Source: Pelagibacteraceae bacterium (lineage in GTDB: Bacteria > Pseudomonadota > Alphaproteobacteria > HIMB59 > GCA-002718135). From it: DNA of 64,000 nucleotides. Below the pieces are notes generated by a model. That model saw only the letters and a program-made list of their open reading frames with translations. It ran no database searches and was not told where the DNA came from. Where the stretch lies: positions 31,589 to 95,588 of the forward strand of contig PBDN01000005.1 in the NCBI GenBank assembly GCA_002718135.1, written 5' to 3'. The translations under genes and the position numbers were made by a program. Positions 63,825-64,000 of the stretch are shown piece by piece (position 1 is the stretch's first letter; each line of letters begins with the position of its first letter).

Positions 63825-64000
63825 TCATTTATCCTTTAATAAATTCCAAGCATTAACATGCGAACCTGCTAAATTTTTTAAATTACCTGAAGCTAATTTT
63901 AAAAAAGCAGGTGCAAGCTCTATAGGATCTATCCACTTTTTTTTATATTCATCTTCATAATTTTGTTCAGACATAGGTGTTTTCATAAACATGCCTGGAG
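63825..64000 (-). CDS. SDR-family oxidoreductase, C-terminal part (cut by window end)
   Basis: A minus-strand frame enters from beyond the window and ends with TGA at 63825-63827. The 57 readable residues end in NLAGSHVNAWNLLKDK. PGMFMKTPM followed by WIDPIELAPAFLKLAS matches the C-terminal end of classical short-chain dehydrogenases, where PGxxxT follows the active site and the P-E-A-P region precedes the last helix. The catalytic portion is outside the window, so the exact enzyme cannot be named. It is the gene immediately upstream of the M20 peptidase. Confidence 0.75.
   Translation of the reverse strand, partial: PGMFMKTPMSEQNYEDEYKKKWIDPIELAPAFLKLASGNLKNLAGSHVNAWNLLKDK

Noticed and set aside
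1..64000. CRISPR arrays, insertion sequences, prophage or toxin-antitoxin genes
   Set aside because: I looked for regularly spaced repeats, transposase or integrase motifs and paired small toxin/antitoxin frames and saw none. The region appears to be core chromosome.

Overview
The window is a gene-dense, very AT-rich chromosomal segment of a free-living alphaproteobacterium with a streamlined genome, probably a pelagic SAR11-like or HIMB59-like lineage. The assignment to Alphaproteobacteria rests on gene content and order seen here: a DUF4167 gene beside prmC-prfA-hisS-ispG-rodZ, argJ divergent from secA, aroK-aroB-CorC/bolA/J-protein/cobS/cobT, rpsU beside coq9, pyk beside DUF1244, three-gene pntAA-pntAB-pntB, class I lysyl-tRNA synthetase, CtaA of the COX15 type, DUF1178 and YdcH. 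Streamlining is inferred from tiny intergenic gaps, frequent start/stop overlaps and convergent genes that share stop codons. No gap without a gene reaches 300 bases. I see no insertion sequence, prophage, CRISPR array, rRNA operon or plasmid gene. Base composition was judged by eye, not computed.

Layout. 1-4.4 kb: ispA, a DUF2177 membrane protein, tRNA-Val(GAC), a GNAT-flavin reductase-M23 peptidase run and DUF4167. 4.4-10.7 kb: a leftward run lysC-rodZ-ispG-hisS-prfA-prmC. 10.8-19.2 kb: ubiG, DUF1178, an unknown gene, argJ, secA, then a coupled leftward trio (a 42-residue membrane protein, a large exported helical-repeat protein, accA). 19.3-25.8 kb: aroK-aroB-CorC, bolA, J-protein-cobS-cobT. 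25.8-33.4 kb: a leftward run fnr-fdx-marR-lysK-pyrD-HAD-rpmB-yhhQ-tgt, with a paired palindromic operator in front of marR. 33.4-38.7 kb: ctaA, a DUF6134-like protein, an SDR, pfk, ydcH, coq9, def, rpsU. 38.7-50.4 kb: pepF-ubiB-pntAA-pntAB-pntB leftward, an acyl-CoA synthetase, DUF1244, pyk, an aminotransferase and a TauE-like permease. 50.4-59.9 kb: a rightward run with a split saccharopine pathway pair, uvrB, an HIBCH-like hydrolase, a dimethylglycine/sarcosine dehydrogenase, an AEC carrier and a Nu-class GST. 59.9-64 kb: a leftward run of a partial SDR, an M20 peptidase, yqaA, rmuC, yajQ and a LysE-type exporter.

How the genes fit together. Isoprenoid and quinone supply (ispA, ispG, ubiG, coq9, ubiB) and heme A synthesis (ctaA, with a nearby adrenodoxin-type ferredoxin and reductase) feed an aerobic respiratory chain, while PntAAB-B makes NADPH. 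Pfk and Pyk together indicate Embden-Meyerhof glycolysis, which classical SAR11 lacks. The saccharopine pair and the dimethylglycine dehydrogenase suggest oxidation of lysine and methylated-amine osmolytes. Tgt with YhhQ fits queuine salvage.

I did not find an obviously unprecedented system. The items most worth a second look are the marR operator, the 42-residue ORF with its exported partner and accA, the ferredoxin/reductase/heme A synthase neighbourhood, the split lysine-degradation pair, and the strikingly uniform TTAA stop overlaps at convergent junctions.
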